Source of the DNA: Pseudomonas hormoni | Lineage (GTDB): Bacteria; Pseudomonadota; Gammaproteobacteria; Pseudomonadales; Pseudomonadaceae | Direction: 5' to 3' | Length of the DNA stretch: 64,000 nucleotides | Assembly (NCBI RefSeq): GCF_018502625.1 | Contig: NZ_CP075566.1 | Coordinates: 6,417,492-6,481,491, forward strand | Shown: positions 34,933 through 45,024 of the stretch, one piece after another | How positions within the stretch are numbered: position 1 is the first letter of the stretch | How the letters are laid out: each line of letters begins with the position of its first letter | The notes under the pieces: generated by a model | What the model saw: only the letters and a program-made list of their open reading frames with translations | The model's database searches: none | What the model was told of the DNA's origin: nothing | Position numbers and translations under genes: made by a program

Positions 34933-36210
34933 ATGACTCAGCTGCGCCGCGTCGCGATTATCGGCGGTAACCGGATTCCCTTCGCCCGCTCCAACGGGCC
35001 GTACGCCACCGCGAGTAACCAGGCGATGCTCACCGCAGCGCTCGAAGGCCTGATCGAGCGTTTCAACCTGCACGGTTTGCGCATGGGCGAAGTGGCGGCG
35101 GGCGCGGTGCTCAAGCATTCCCGGGACTTCAACCTGACCCGCGAATGCGTGCTCGGCTCGCGGCTGTCGCCGACCACCCCGGCGTATGACATTCAGCAGG
35201 CCTGCGGCACCGGTCTGGAAGCCGCGTTGCTGGTGGCCAATAAAATCGCCCTGGGCCAGATCGAGTGCGGCATTGCCGGCGGCGTCGACACCACGTCCGA
35301 CGCGCCGATCGGCATTAACGAAGGTCTGCGCAGAATTCTCCTGCAAGCCAACCGCGCCAAGACCACCGCCGACAAACTGAAAACGTTTTTGCAACTGCGA
35401 CCGGGACATCTCATTCCGGAATTTCCCCGCAACGGTGAGCCGCGCACCGGTCTGTCGATGGGCGAACATTGCGAGTTGATGGCGCAGACCTGGAACATTC
35501 CGCGCACGGAGCAGGATCAATTGGCGCTGGAGAGTCATCAGAAAATGGCCGCGTCGTACACCGAAGGCTGGCACAACGACCTGATGACACCGTTCCTCGG
35601 TCTCACTCGCGACAACAACCTGCGCCCGGACCTGAGCCTGGAAAAACTCGCCTCGCTCAAACCTGCCTTCGAGAAAAGCGCCAAAGGCACGCTGACCGCC
35701 GGCAACTCGACGCCGCTCACCGACGGTGCGTCGCTGGTGCTGTTGGGCAGTGAAGAATGGGCAAAGGAACGCGGCTTGCCGATCCTTGCGTATTTGCGGG
35801 ATGGCGAGGCGGCGGCGGTGGATTTCGTCAACGGTGCCGAAGGGTTGTTGATGGCGCCGGTCTACGCGGTGCCACGTCTGTTGGCGCGCAATGGCCTGAC
35901 CTTGCAGGACTTCGATTACTACGAAATCCACGAAGCGTTCGCCGCGCAAGTGCTCTGCACCTTGAAGGCCTGGGAAGACCCGGAGTACTGCAAAAACCGC
36001 CTCGGCCTCGACGCGCCACTGGGCTCCATCGACCGCAGCCGGCTCAATGTCAAAGGCAGCTCACTGGCGGCGGGGCATCCGTTTGCGGCTACCGGGGGGC
36101 GTATTGTGGCGAGCCTGGCCAAGCTGCTCGACGCGGCCGGCAAGGGGCGGGGGCTGATCTCGATTTGTGCGGCGGGTGGGCAGGGTGTGACGGCGATTAT
36201 CGAACGCTGA
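34933..36210 (+). CDS. fadI: Acetyl-CoA C-acyltransferase, FadI-type thiolase
   Basis: Thiolytic cleavage (or Claisen condensation) of 3-ketoacyl-CoA. 425 residues, the length of FadI rather than FadA. The nucleophilic cysteine is in DIQQACGTGLEAA (about 91). The second half shows YYEIHEAFAAQVLCTLKAW (active histidine), GSSLAAGHPFAATGGR and CAAGGQGVTAIIER (second cysteine). CAGGAG precedes the ATG at 34933. Divergent from the fabG-maoC pair, with a REP element in the shared intergenic region. Gene symbol by family; PA4785 is the syntenic counterpart from memory. Confidence 0.9.
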   Translation: MTQLRRVAIIGGNRIPFARSNGPYATASNQAMLTAALEGLIERFNLHGLRMGEVAAGAVLKHSRDFNLTRECVLGSRLSPTTPAYDIQQACGTGLEAALLVANKIALGQIECGIAGGVDTTSDAPIGINEGLRRILLQANRAKTTADKLKTFLQLRPGHLIPEFPRNGEPRTGLSMGEHCELMAQTWNIPRTEQDQLALESHQKMAASYTEGWHNDLMTPFLGLTRDNNLRPDLSLEKLASLKPAFEKSAKGTLTAGNSTPLTDGASLVLLGSEEWAKERGLPILAYLRDGEAAAVDFVNGAEGLLMAPVYAVPRLLARNGLTLQDFDYYEIHEAFAAQVLCTLKAWEDPEYCKNRLGLDAPLGSIDRSRLNVKGSSLAAGHPFAATGGRIVASLAKLLDAAGKGRGLISICAAGGQGVTAIIER

Positions 36211-36234
36211 TATTTCCTTGGGTGGAACCGGGAA

Positions 36235-36329
36235 CCTGTGGGAGCGGGCTTGCCCGCGATAGCGGTGTGTCTGCCAACATTGATGTTGGATGTGCTGGCC
36301 TCATCGCGGGCAAGCCCGCTCCCACAGGG
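36235..36329. repeat. REP-type inverted repeat
   Basis: CCTGTGGGAGCGGGCTTGCC inverted at the right end; nearly identical in loop to the element at 34798-34893. Confidence 0.9.
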
Positions 36330-36404
36330 ATTTGCGATATTGAATAGATCTGTGACATGCCCTAACGTCGCCCCACAAGCCAACTTGCGACACAAGGCTC
36401 ATCA

Positions 36405-37196
36405 ATGTCGACTAACGGACAACATTCCCTCGAAAGGACGATTCCGACCCTGACCGTGCTGCCGCGCCCACTGTATGCGCGGGCGGAAAGCTTGAACGCC
36501 GGTTCGTGGACGCCGTCTCACCGACATGACTGGGTGCAATTTTCCTACGCGATCAGCGGCGTTCTCGGCGTGCACACCGCCGAAGGCAGTTTCTTTGCGC
36601 CGCCACAGTGGGGGATCTGGATTCCTGCGGATTTCGAACATCAGGTCGTGACCTCGATGCGTGCAGAGATGCGCAGTCTCTATGTGCGCCGTGAGGACTG
36701 CCCATGGGCGGACGACAGGTGTCGGGTGCTGGAGGTGACGCCGCTGGCTCGGGAGTTGATCAAGAGTTTTTGCCTGCTGCCCGTGGAATATCCACAGGGC
36801 GACAGCCCGGAAGCACGGCTGGTGAGTGTGTTGCTGGACCAGTTGGCGAATCTGCCCGAAGTCGGTTTCTCGCTGCCGTTGCCGCGCCATGAGCGCTTGC
36901 TGGGTCTGTGCAACGAGCTGATCGAAAGTCCGGAGCGCAACGTGACCTTGCAGGAATGGGCGCAGCGATTGGGCACGTCGGAGAAGACGCTTATGCGCTT
37001 GTTCCAGCGTGAAACCGGGTTGAGTTTTCGCGGCTGGCGTCAGCGGATGCGACTGCTGTCGTCGTTGAATTTACTGGAGGAGGGGGACAGCGTGACGAAT
37101 GCCGCTTTGTCTTGTGGATATGACTCGACGTCGGCGTTTATTGCGGCGTTCAAAGGGTTGTTCGGGTTTACGCCGGGAGAATTGTTTCGGCACTAA
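36405..37196 (+). CDS. AraC family transcriptional regulator
   Basis: 263 residues. The N-terminal cupin-like sensing domain contains the His-rich SHRHDWVQFSYAISGVLGV followed by PPQWGIWIPADFEHQV. The C-terminal double helix-turn-helix (about 160-262) shows WAQRLGTSEKTLMRLFQRET, GLSFRGWRQRMRLLSSLNLL and the AraC signature CGYDSTSAFIAAFKGLFGFTPGELFR. AAGG precedes the ATG at 36405. Position beside fadI/fabG suggests it could regulate that cluster, but no operator was identified. PA4787-like placement. Confidence 0.9.
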   Translation: MSTNGQHSLERTIPTLTVLPRPLYARAESLNAGSWTPSHRHDWVQFSYAISGVLGVHTAEGSFFAPPQWGIWIPADFEHQVVTSMRAEMRSLYVRREDCPWADDRCRVLEVTPLARELIKSFCLLPVEYPQGDSPEARLVSVLLDQLANLPEVGFSLPLPRHERLLGLCNELIESPERNVTLQEWAQRLGTSEKTLMRLFQRETGLSFRGWRQRMRLLSSLNLLEEGDSVTNAALSCGYDSTSAFIAAFKGLFGFTPGELFRH

Positions 37197-37197
37197 T

Positions 37198-37328
37198 TGT
37201 GGCGAGGGAGCTTGCTCCCGCTGGAGCGCGAAGCGGTCCCAAATCAGTCCATGCGGGGTATCAGACAGTCCGCATTTTCCAGTTTACGACTGCTTCGCAG
37301 CCGAACGGGAGCAAGCTCCCTCGCCACA
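37198..37328. repeat. REP-type inverted repeat pair
   Basis: Inverted TGTGGCGAGGGAGCTTGCTC units between the convergent AraC and chemoreceptor genes. Confidence 0.9.
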
Positions 37329-37345
37329 GATATAAGCGCTTTTGA

Positions 37346-39292
37346 TCAGGTTCTGAAACGACGAACCAACCCATCCAGCTCATTCGACAACCCGGCCAGG
37401 CTCTGGGAATCCAGCCGCGCCGAGTTCGCCAGTTCCGCCACCAACTGCGCATCGCCATGGATCTGGCTGATGTGCCGATTGATGTCTTCCGCCACCTGGT
37501 GCTGTTGTTCCGCCGCCGTGGCGATCTGGGTGTTCATGTCGCGGATCACGTCCACCGATTCACGAATCTGCCCAAAGCTGCTGCGCGCCTCACCGATGCG
37601 GGTCACCGACTGCTGGGACACTTCCAGGCTCGCGTGCATCTGCTGAGTCACCTGGCTGGTGCGCTTGGCGAGGTTGCCAAGCAGCCCGTCGATTTCCGCC
37701 GTGGAATCGGCCGTGCGTTTGGCCAGCGCCCGCACTTCGTCCGCCACCACCGCAAAACCGCGACCTTGTTCACCGGCCCGTGCAGCCTCGATGGCCGCGT
37801 TCAGCGCCAGCAGGTTGGTCTGTTCGGCGATTGAACGGATAGTCCCGAGAATCGACTGAATGTCATTGCTGTCGCGTTCCAGCTGTTGCATCGACTGGGC
37901 CGACTGTTCGATTTCCTGGCTCAGGCGATCGACACTGGTCACCGCCGCGTCAATCTGCTGCTGACCTTCACGCGCCTGACGCTGACCACTGTCGGCCGAT
38001 TCGGCGGCCTGACTGCAGGAACGCGCGACTTCGTTCGCGGTGGCGACCATTTCGTGGAACGCGGTGGAGACCATGTCCACGGCTTCACGCTGACGCCCGG
38101 CGGCTTCAGCCATGTCGCTGGAAACCTGGGTCGAGCTCTTGGAGGTGGCGAGGATTTTGGTCGCTGCGCCGCCGATGCTTTGAATCAGGTTGCGAATCGC
38201 CGCCAGGAACTGGTTGAACCAGTTGGCCAGTTGCGCGGTTTCATCGCTGCCACGGATTTGCAGGTTTTTGGTCAGGTCGCCTTCGCCTTGGGCAATGCCT
38301 TCCAGGCCTTCGGCCACGCTGCGGATCGGACGCACGATGACGCTGGCGAAACTGGCGCCGACGATGGCGAAGACCACGGCCAGCACGGCGGCGATGATTG
38401 CGATCAACCAGGTCAGTTGGGTCGCGGTGCTCATCACATCGCTTTGCTTGATCAGGCCGATGAAGGTCCAGCCCAGTTGCTCGGACGGCCAGACGTTGGC
38501 CATGTAGCGCTCGCCATTGAGTTCGACTTCGACCAGGCCTTTGCCGGCCTTGGCCAGTTGCGCATAACCCTCGCCGAGGCTGCCCAGGGCCTTGAAGTTG
38601 TGCTCCGGTTGTTTCGGATCGACCAGTACGGTGCCGGAGTTTTCCAGCAACATCAGGTAGCCGGTTTCACCGAGCTTGATCTGTTTGACCAGTTCGGTCA
38701 GCTGTTTGAGCGACACGTCGATGCTGACCACGCCGCCGTTGGTACCCAGCTTGTTGTCGATGGTGCGTACGGTGCTGACGTAGGACGTATCATTTTCGGC
38801 CCAGTAATAGGCCTCGGTACGGAACGGCTTGCCCGGTTTGGCCTGGGCCGCCTTGTACCACGGACGCTGGCGCGGGTCGTAGTTGGCCAGCTTGGCATCG
38901 TCCGGCCACGACACGTAACCGCCGGCCGCAGTGCCGAGGATGGCGTAGGCGTAGGACGGATGGGCGTTGCCCAGGTCCTGCAGGAAGCCGAAGACTTTTT
39001 TGTCCATCTCACCCTGGGGAATGCTGGCGGCGTTGGCATTCATGTAGGTCTTGAGGCTGTCGTCGGAGTTGGTGATCAGCGGTTGCCTGGCCAGGTATTC
39101 GACGTTCTGGCTGATGCCGTCGAAGAACAGTTGCATGGCATTGCTGACCTGACGGATTTCGCGACCGCTGTTGTCGACGAATTCGTCCTTGGCATCACTG
39201 CGCAAGTTCAGCACAACGAGGGTGGCGACCAGCACCACGGGCAGGCAGGCGATGATTGCAAACGCCCACGTCAACTTCTGTTTGATGTTCAT
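37346..39292 (-). CDS. Methyl-accepting chemotaxis protein with dCache sensor
   Basis: Chemoreceptor of 648 residues. TM1 (about 9-30), a periplasmic dCache domain with [39 protein letters not shown] and [12 protein letters not shown]2 ([20 protein letters not shown]), HAMP, and the tip [20 protein letters not shown] and [18 protein letters not shown]. The spacing of the R-W-Y triad and a later Asp fits amino-acid-binding dCache receptors such as PctA-like proteins, so amino acids are the likely ligands; this is inference. No C-terminal CheR tether is visible. Divergent from the RIO-kinase gene. Confidence 0.9.
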   Translation of the reverse strand: MNIKQKLTWAFAIIACLPVVLVATLVVLNLRSDAKDEFVDNSGREIRQVSNAMQLFFDGISQNVEYLARQPLITNSDDSLKTYMNANAASIPQGEMDKKVFGFLQDLGNAHPSYAYAILGTAAGGYVSWPDDAKLANYDPRQRPWYKAAQAKPGKPFRTEAYYWAENDTSYVSTVRTIDNKLGTNGGVVSIDVSLKQLTELVKQIKLGETGYLMLLENSGTVLVDPKQPEHNFKALGSLGEGYAQLAKAGKGLVEVELNGERYMANVWPSEQLGWTFIGLIKQSDVMSTATQLTWLIAIIAAVLAVVFAIVGASFASVIVRPIRSVAEGLEGIAQGEGDLTKNLQIRGSDETAQLANWFNQFLAAIRNLIQSIGGAATKILATSKSSTQVSSDMAEAAGRQREAVDMVSTAFHEMVATANEVARSCSQAAESADSGQRQAREGQQQIDAAVTSVDRLSQEIEQSAQSMQQLERDSNDIQSILGTIRSIAEQTNLLALNAAIEAARAGEQGRGFAVVADEVRALAKRTADSTAEIDGLLGNLAKRTSQVTQQMHASLEVSQQSVTRIGEARSSFGQIRESVDVIRDMNTQIATAAEQQHQVAEDINRHISQIHGDAQLVAELANSARLDSQSLAGLSNELDGLVRRFRT

Positions 39293-39737
39293 CCGCGCTC
39301 CAGATTTTCTTGTAGGCCCACGCAGTGCAGATGACTCGCGGAATTATTGGCAGCTGTAAACGTATTGGTTGAACCCGATCCCTTGGGCGCGCCCTCGTCT
39401 TTTGTCGGGACGATCGTCGGACAATTCACTTTGTTACAGATGACTTCGGCTGCTGGAGGAGGAAATTTAGGGCTGTTGGAAAAAATCCTGCGACGCTAAG
39501 GGATCGGTATGTCGGATTCTGTCGCAAATCCCCTCGTATCCCTTCTCCAACAAGTGCTGCCGGCTCGGCTATGATCCTTGGCGGCCGATGAGCATCGGCG
39601 GGTTTGCCGGTTTTTTTCGGCACATTGTGTGCATCCACAACGTTCATAGGTCGGCAACCCCTCCCCCGAACGAGTGGATTGCCGTATAACGAATGACTTT
39701 CGCGTGTTTGGTAATAAAGGACCCACAATAAAAGCTG
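39293..39737. other. Intergenic region ahead of the RIO kinase
   Basis: 445 nt. A TATGAT hexamer (39570-39575) is followed by GCCGATG-AG-CATCGGC (39584-39599) and a CGGC-GGGTTT-GCCG hairpin leading into seven T residues (about 39597-39617). This looks like a short leader transcript with a terminator, or a terminator for an unseen RNA. The rest, on both sides, has no gene I could support. Confidence 0.5.
39596..39617 (+). terminator. Terminator-like hairpin upstream of the RIO gene
   Basis: CGGC-GGGTTT-GCCGG stem followed by TTTTTTT, with no plus-strand gene ahead of it within 400 nt; a preceding GCCGATG/CATCGGC hairpin partly overlaps. Suggests attenuation or a small RNA. Confidence 0.5.
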
Positions 39738-40631
39738 ATGAAGACTCCAAAACGCATTGAACCCCTGATCGAGGACGGTCTGGTCGACGAGGTGCTGCGC
39801 CCACTCATGAGTGGTAAAGAAGCAGCTGTTTATGTGGTGCGCTGCGGCAACCAGTTACGTTGCGCGAAGGTCTACAAGGAGGCGAATAAACGCAGTTTCC
39901 GTCAGGCGGCCGAGTACCAGGAAGGCCGCAAGGTGCGCAACAGCCGTCAGGCTCGTGCGATGGCCAAGGGCTCCAAGTTCGGCAAGAAAGAAACCGAAGA
40001 CGCCTGGCAGAACGCCGAAGTGGCGGCGTTGTTTCGTCTGGCCGGCGCCGGTGTCCGGGTCCCTCAGCCTTACGACTTCCTTGAAGGCGTGCTGTTGATG
40101 GAGCTGGTGGCCGACGAGTACGGCGATGCCGCGCCGCGTCTGAACGACGTGGTACTGGAGCCGGACCAGGCGCGCGAATATCACGCGTTCCTGATTTCGC
40201 AGATCGTGCTGATGTTGTGTACCGGCCTGGTGCACGGTGACCTGTCCGAGTTCAACGTACTGTTGACCCCGACCGGCCCGGTCATCATCGACTTGCCGCA
40301 AGCGGTCGACGCGGCGGGCAACAATCACGCGTTCAGCATGCTGGAGCGCGACGTGGGCAACATGGCGTCCTACTTCGGACGGTTTGCCCCGGAGCTGAAA
40401 AAGACCAGGTACGCCAAGGAAATGTGGGCGTTGTACGAAGCCGGCACCTTGCACCCGGCCAGCGTCTTGACCGGCGAGTTCGACGAACCGGAAGAGTTGG
40501 CCGACGTCGGCGGGATCATGCGCGAAATCGAGGCCGCCCGCCTGGATGAAGAGCGCAAGCAAGCGGTCCGCGCGGCAGATGACGCGCCACCGAACAAGTC
40601 CGAAGAACCGCCTCCGCCCTGGATGCAGTGA
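39738..40631 (+). CDS. RIO1-type serine/threonine kinase
   Basis: Atypical protein kinase/ATPase of the RIO family. 297 residues. ATP-binding lysine in RCAKVYKE (about 44), followed by the flexible loop region. Catalytic loop LVHGDLSEFNVLL with Asp168 and Asn173, and the metal-binding IDLPQAVD (Asp185). C-terminal tail is acidic and proline-rich (PPNKSEEPPPPWMQ). RIO1 homologues are widespread in Pseudomonas (PA4780 by position); the substrate is unknown. A textbook terminator follows. Confidence 0.9.
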   Translation: MKTPKRIEPLIEDGLVDEVLRPLMSGKEAAVYVVRCGNQLRCAKVYKEANKRSFRQAAEYQEGRKVRNSRQARAMAKGSKFGKKETEDAWQNAEVAALFRLAGAGVRVPQPYDFLEGVLLMELVADEYGDAAPRLNDVVLEPDQAREYHAFLISQIVLMLCTGLVHGDLSEFNVLLTPTGPVIIDLPQAVDAAGNNHAFSMLERDVGNMASYFGRFAPELKKTRYAKEMWALYEAGTLHPASVLTGEFDEPEELADVGGIMREIEAARLDEERKQAVRAADDAPPNKSEEPPPPWMQ

Positions 40632-40641
40632 TCGGTTGACG

Positions 40642-40668
40642 AAAAACCCGGCTTCGGCCGGGTTTTTT
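40642..40668 (+). terminator. Rho-independent terminator after the RIO kinase
   Basis: AAAAACCCGGC-TTCG-GCCGGGTTTTTT: stem, UUCG tetraloop and T tract, 10 nt beyond the stop. Confidence 0.95.
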
Positions 40669-40703
40669 GTAGATGAGGATCAAGTTGATATCGAGTCGTC
40701 TGC

Positions 40704-40797
40704 ATCGCGGGCAAGCCGCGCTCCCACAGGGTTTTGTGTCGGTCCTGAAATCCGGAGCTGGCACAAACCCTGTGGGAGCGTGGCTTGCCCGCGATAG
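40704..40797. repeat. REP-type inverted repeat, reversed unit order
   Basis: GCATCGCGGGCAAGCC at the left and GGCTTGCCCGCGAT at the right, with CCCACAGGG and CCCTGTGGG facing inwards, the opposite arrangement to most other elements here. Confidence 0.85.
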
Positions 40798-40850
40798 CGT
40801 CAGGCCAGAAAATCCACAACGGCCATACACCCCACACTCAAGGATTGAAT

Positions 40851-42068
40851 GTGAACACCTCCACCCGCAACGCCAAGCTGATCATCGCCGCCCGTCTGAT
40901 CTCGGACTTCGGCGCGTTCCTCAACATGGTCGCCCTGGCCACCTACGTCTACCTGCTCAGCAACAGCGCCATGAGCGTCGGCATCTTTCTCGCCAGCCGC
41001 GTGGGCGGAGGGATTTTTGCCAGCCTCATCGGCACCCGGTTCTATCGTCGCTGGGCCGGGCGTCTGCCGCTGATTGCTTTCGACTTGCTGCGCGCTGGAT
41101 TGCTGGGCCTGCTGCTGGTTTTGCCGGTGACCCAACAAGCGCTGCTGTTGCCGGTCATTGCCTTCGGCCTTGGCTTCGGCAACTCCATGTTCGCCATCGG
41201 CCTCAACAGTCAGTTGCCGCATTTGATTGAAGGCGATCAACTGCTCAAGACCAACGCCTGGATCACCTCGGCGTCGTCAGCAGCCATGGTCGGCGGAAGT
41301 CTGGTGGCCGGGTTGTTGGTGGCAGCGTTTGGCTTTGAAGTGGTCTTCGCGCTGAACGTGGCCACTTACCTGCTGGCCGCGTTGTTCATCCTGCCGCTGC
41401 GGTTTGCCCGACCGTCTCCCAGTGCCGAGGTCGATCACGAACGAGGCGAATGGTCAGCCCTGCGCCAGGGGCTGCGTACTACGCCGGTGGTGGCGGCGAT
41501 GCTCGCGGTCGCGATGGCCGATACCTTGGGCAGCGCCGCACATAACGTGGGTTTGCCGATCATTTCAAAATGGCTGACACCGGAATCGGCCAGCACCACA
41601 CTGGGCCTGATGCTGGCGGTATGGGCCTGCGGAAAACTCATCGGCGCGCGGATCGCCAGCCGCCTCAAAGGCTCGGACAACGTGAACCTGGAGCGGCGGT
41701 TTTTCTTCGGTGTGCTGCTGATGTCCTGCGGCTTCATCCTGATGTTCCAGCAACAGACTCTCTACGGGTTGCTGTTGTTCTCACTGCCGGCAGGGCTGGG
41801 CGACGGCTTCTCTGAAGTCGGCCTGATGTCGCGTCTGCAACGGGAGCCGGACAGCCTGCGCCTGCCGATTTTCAGTTTCCTGACGTTGTTGCAGATGACC
41901 GGGTTCGGTGTCGGTATGCTGATCGCTGCGCCGTTCTACACGTGGTGGGCGCCCGGTGCGGTGGTGCTGTTGTTCCACGGCATTCCCCTCACCACATTGC
42001 TGGTGGTGAAGGGACTCGCGATCAGGGGCGAGCGGGTACGGCGCAGCAACCCGACTCAAGATTTTTGA
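40851..42068 (+). CDS. Major facilitator superfamily transporter
   Basis: 405 residues, about twelve helices, in the group with similarity to drug and siderophore exporters; substrate unknown. I use the GTG at 40851 (then NTSTRNAKLIIAARLIS) because AAGGATTGAAT precedes it; an ATG at 40785 would start inside a REP element. No A-motif of the common DRxGRR type is obvious after helix 2 (GTRFYRRWAGRLPLIA in its place). It converges with cueR and overlaps its 3-prime end by about 47 nt. Confidence 0.82.
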   Translation: MNTSTRNAKLIIAARLISDFGAFLNMVALATYVYLLSNSAMSVGIFLASRVGGGIFASLIGTRFYRRWAGRLPLIAFDLLRAGLLGLLLVLPVTQQALLLPVIAFGLGFGNSMFAIGLNSQLPHLIEGDQLLKTNAWITSASSAAMVGGSLVAGLLVAAFGFEVVFALNVATYLLAALFILPLRFARPSPSAEVDHERGEWSALRQGLRTTPVVAAMLAVAMADTLGSAAHNVGLPIISKWLTPESASTTLGLMLAVWACGKLIGARIASRLKGSDNVNLERRFFFGVLLMSCGFILMFQQQTLYGLLLFSLPAGLGDGFSEVGLMSRLQREPDSLRLPIFSFLTLLQMTGFGVGMLIAAPFYTWWAPGAVVLLFHGIPLTTLLVVKGLAIRGERVRRSNPTQDF

Positions 42069-42435
42069 GGATCGGGCAGTCCGGACGGTGATCGCCGTGG
42101 CAGTGCTCGACCAGGTCCTGCAAGGTGTCGCGCAATTGGCCGAGCTCGAGGATTTTCTGGTTGAGCTCGTCGATGTGCTGACGAGCCAGGGCCTTCACGT
42201 CGGCACTGGCGCGCTGCCGGTCCTGCCATAGGGTCAGCAGTTTGCCGACCTCTTCCAGTGAAAACCCCAGGTCCCGCGAGCGCTTGATAAACGCCAGCGT
42301 GTGCAAATCGTCATCGCCGTACACCCGGTAACCGCTGTCGGTGCGATGGGCGGCCTTGAGCAGACCGATGGATTCGTAATAACGGATCATCTTCGCGCTC
42401 AGGCCACTGTGGCGGGCTGCTTGGCCGATGTTCAT
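42022..42435 (-). CDS. cueR: Copper-responsive MerR-family regulator CueR
   Basis: Activates copper-efflux genes when bound to Cu(I). 137 residues: [20 protein letters not shown] winged helix-turn-helix, dimerisation helix (about 80-110) and the metal site Cys112 and Cys120 in CHGDHRPDC, exactly the E. coli CueR spacing. A second cysteine pair, GCC, sits near the end. Its ATG overlaps the copA stop (ATGA), so it is expressed from the copA promoter and autoregulated through it. Its 3-prime end overlaps the convergent MFS gene. Confidence 0.95.
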   Translation of the reverse strand: MNIGQAARHSGLSAKMIRYYESIGLLKAAHRTDSGYRVYGDDDLHTLAFIKRSRDLGFSLEEVGKLLTLWQDRQRASADVKALARQHIDELNQKILELGQLRDTLQDLVEHCHGDHRPDCPILKNLESGCCAVPARP

Positions 42436-44825
42436 CGGTTGTCCTCCAGATCCTTGGGTTTCCAGGTTTTCAACAGTAGCGCATTGCTCACCACGCTGAC
42501 GCTCGACAACGCCATCGCCGCGCCCGCCAGCACCGGGTTGAGGAAACCGAAGGCAGCCAACGGGATGCCGATCAGGTTATAGACGAAGGCCCAGAACAGA
42601 TTCTGACGAATCTTTGCGTAAGTCTTGCGGCTGATTTCCAGCGCGGCCGGCACCAGTCGCGGGTCGCCGCGCATCAGGGTGATGCCGGCCGCGTGCATGG
42701 CGACGTCGGTGCCGCCGCCCATGGCGATGCCGATGTCCGCGGCGGCCAGGGCCGGGGCGTCGTTGATGCCATCGCCGACCATCGCCACCACGCCGGTTTT
42801 CTTCAGTTCGGCGACGGTGGCGGCTTTGTCGGCCGGCAGCACTTCGGCGTGGACATCCTGGATGCCGAGCGCTTCGGCGACCACTTTGGCGCTGCCGCGA
42901 TTGTCACCGGTCAGCAGATGGCTACTGATGCTGCGGTCGCTGAGTTGTTGCACCGCTTGCAGCGCGCCGGGTTTGAGGGTGTCACCGAAGGCGAACAGGC
43001 CCAGAACGGTCTGTTGCGGACTTTGCTCGATCAACCAGGACAGGGTCCGGCCTTCGGTTTCCCACGCGGTTGCAGAGTCAGCCAAAGGACCGGCGCTCAA
43101 TCCGCTCTCTTCCAACAAACGCCGATTACCCAACGCCAGCCGCCGACCCTCGAGCGTGCCCGCGATGCCACGGCCCGTCAGCGATTGACTGCCGCTGACA
43201 TCCGCCACGGTCAAACCGCGTTCGACGCACGCATCAAGCACCGCCTTGGCCAGTGGGTGTTCACTGCCGCGTTGCAGGGCGCCGGCCAATTTCAGCAGTG
43301 CGGCTTCATCACCGTCGATAGCACTCAAATGAGCGATACGTGGCGCACCCGAAGTCAGCGTGCCGGTCTTGTCGAACACCACGGCGCTGACTTCATGGGC
43401 ACGCTCCAGTGCTTCGGCGTCCTTGATCAGGATGCCGTAGCGCGCCGCCACACCGGTGCCGGCCATGATCGCGGTTGGCGTTGCAAGGCCGAGGGCGCAA
43501 GGGCAAGCGATCACCAGCACCGCGACGGCGTTGATCAGTGCAGTTTCCATCGGCGCACCGTGCAGCCACCAACCGATCAGGGTCGCCAGTGCAATCAACA
43601 GGACCGTCGGCACAAATACCTGGCTGACTTTATCCACCAGTTTCTGGATCGGCGCTTTTGCGGCTTGCGCGTCTTCCACCAGACGGATGATCCGCGCCAA
43701 CACCGTTTCCGCCCCTAGTGCCTGAGTGCGAACCAGTAACCGGCCTTCACCATTGATGGCGCCGCCGGTGACCTTGTCGCCGGGCTGTTTAGGCACGGGC
43801 AGGCTCTCGCCGCTGATCAGCGCTTCGTCGGCGTGGCTCTGGCCTTCCACCACTTCGCCGTCCACCGGAAAGCGTTCGCCGGGTTTGACCAGCACCAGAT
43901 CGTTGAGGCGCAAGGCGCTGATGGCGACGTCCTGTTCGCGGCCATCGATCACTTGAATCGCTCGCTCCGGGCGCAACGCCTCGAGGGCACGGATGGCGCT
44001 GGCGGTTTGGCGTTTGGCGCGGCTTTCGAGGTATTTGCCCAGCAAGACCAAGGCGATCACGACTGCCGAGGCTTCGAAATACAGATGCGGCATGCGCCCG
44101 GCGGCGGTGGCCCATTCGTAGAGGCTCAAGCCATAACCGGCGCTGGTGCCGAGGGCGACCAGCAGGTCCATGTTGCCGGCGCCGGCGCGCACTGCTTTCC
44201 ATGCCGCCACATAAAAGCGGGCGCCGAAGATGAATTGCACTGGCGTGGCCAGCGCGAATTGCACCCACGCCGGGAGCATCCAGTGCACGCCGAACGGTTG
44301 CAGCAGCATCGGCAACACCAGCGGCAAGGCGAGGGCGATCGCCATGATCAAGACCCAGCGTTCGCGGTGCAGGCGCTGTTGTTGAGTGTCGGTAGTCGGG
44401 TGTTCGACTTCCCAGACGCTGGCGTTGTAACCGGCTTTGGTCACGGCGGCGATCAAGGTTTGCGGATCGACCTGGCCGAGCAGTTCGAGGTGGGCGCGTT
44501 CGTTGGCCAGGTTGACGCTGACACTTTTGACCCCCGGCACCTTGGCCAGCGCCCGTTCGACCCGGCCGACGCACGACGCGCAGGTCATGCCGTCGATGCT
44601 CAATTCCAGACTCTGCTGCGGCACGCTGTAACCGGCCTGATGCACCGCGTCCATCAACGCCGGCAGGCTGTCGCTGGGTGCTTGAACGCGAGCCTGCTCG
44701 GTGGCCAGGTTGACGCTGACGGCTGAGGCGCCGATGACTTTGCTCAAGGCACGCTCGACGCGCCCGGCGCAACTGGCGCAGGTCATGCCGGCAATCGGCA
44801 GATCGAAAGTGGTGGATTCGGACAT
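42432..44825 (-). CDS. copA: Copper-exporting P-type ATPase CopA
   Basis: Pumps Cu(I) from cytoplasm to periplasm. 797 residues. Two N-terminal heavy-metal domains with GMTCASC (Cys16/19 and Cys82/85). Eight membrane helices. The transport motif CPC lies in [14 protein letters not shown], the phosphorylated aspartate in DKTGTLTSG, the ATP-binding HP in [10 protein letters not shown] and the hinge [10 protein letters not shown], all intact. AGGGAG precedes the ATG at 44825. It is transcribed from a CueR-type promoter and is cotranscribed with cueR. Confidence 0.97.
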   Translation of the reverse strand: MSESTTFDLPIAGMTCASCAGRVERALSKVIGASAVSVNLATEQARVQAPSDSLPALMDAVHQAGYSVPQQSLELSIDGMTCASCVGRVERALAKVPGVKSVSVNLANERAHLELLGQVDPQTLIAAVTKAGYNASVWEVEHPTTDTQQQRLHRERWVLIMAIALALPLVLPMLLQPFGVHWMLPAWVQFALATPVQFIFGARFYVAAWKAVRAGAGNMDLLVALGTSAGYGLSLYEWATAAGRMPHLYFEASAVVIALVLLGKYLESRAKRQTASAIRALEALRPERAIQVIDGREQDVAISALRLNDLVLVKPGERFPVDGEVVEGQSHADEALISGESLPVPKQPGDKVTGGAINGEGRLLVRTQALGAETVLARIIRLVEDAQAAKAPIQKLVDKVSQVFVPTVLLIALATLIGWWLHGAPMETALINAVAVLVIACPCALGLATPTAIMAGTGVAARYGILIKDAEALERAHEVSAVVFDKTGTLTSGAPRIAHLSAIDGDEAALLKLAGALQRGSEHPLAKAVLDACVERGLTVADVSGSQSLTGRGIAGTLEGRRLALGNRRLLEESGLSAGPLADSATAWETEGRTLSWLIEQSPQQTVLGLFAFGDTLKPGALQAVQQLSDRSISSHLLTGDNRGSAKVVAEALGIQDVHAEVLPADKAATVAELKKTGVVAMVGDGINDAPALAAADIGIAMGGGTDVAMHAAGITLMRGDPRLVPAALEISRKTYAKIRQNLFWAFVYNLIGIPLAAFGFLNPVLAGAAMALSSVSVVSNALLLKTWKPKDLEDNR

Positions 44826-44854
44826 CGGTCGCGCTCCCTGTAGAAGATGCCTAC

Positions 44855-44885
44855 AGGATCAACCTTGCCATGCTGGTAAGGTCAA
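44855..44885 (-). promoter_or_regulatory. CueR-type promoter of copA-cueR
   Basis: On the minus strand TTGACC (44885-44880) is separated by 19 nt from GATCCT (44860-44855), the over-long spacing of MerR-family promoters. The spacer carries the dyad ACCTTGCC-ATGCTGG-TAAGGT (44862-44882), with the inverted CCTTGCC/GG(T)AAGG typical of CueR boxes. Confidence 0.88.
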
Positions 44886-44914
44886 GCGCCATTACATCTG
44901 TCGCCGCAGATCCC

Positions 44915-45013
44915 TGTGGGAGCGAGACCGGCTTGCCGGCGATAGCTGTGTATCAGCCGACATCTACGCAACTGACACACCGCTATCGCCGGCAAGCCGG
45001 TCTCGCTCCCACA
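44915..45013. repeat. REP-type inverted repeat
   Basis: TGTGGGAGCGAGACCGGCTT inverted at the right end; unit core GGCTTGCCGGCG. Lies between copA and the small secreted-protein gene. Confidence 0.9.
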
Positions 45014-45024
45014 TTAGTTCTGGA

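Noticed and set aside
34798..36329. Possible CRISPR or transposon ends from the repeated palindromes
   Set aside because: They are isolated inverted pairs between genes, not regularly spaced direct repeats, and no transposase lies between them.
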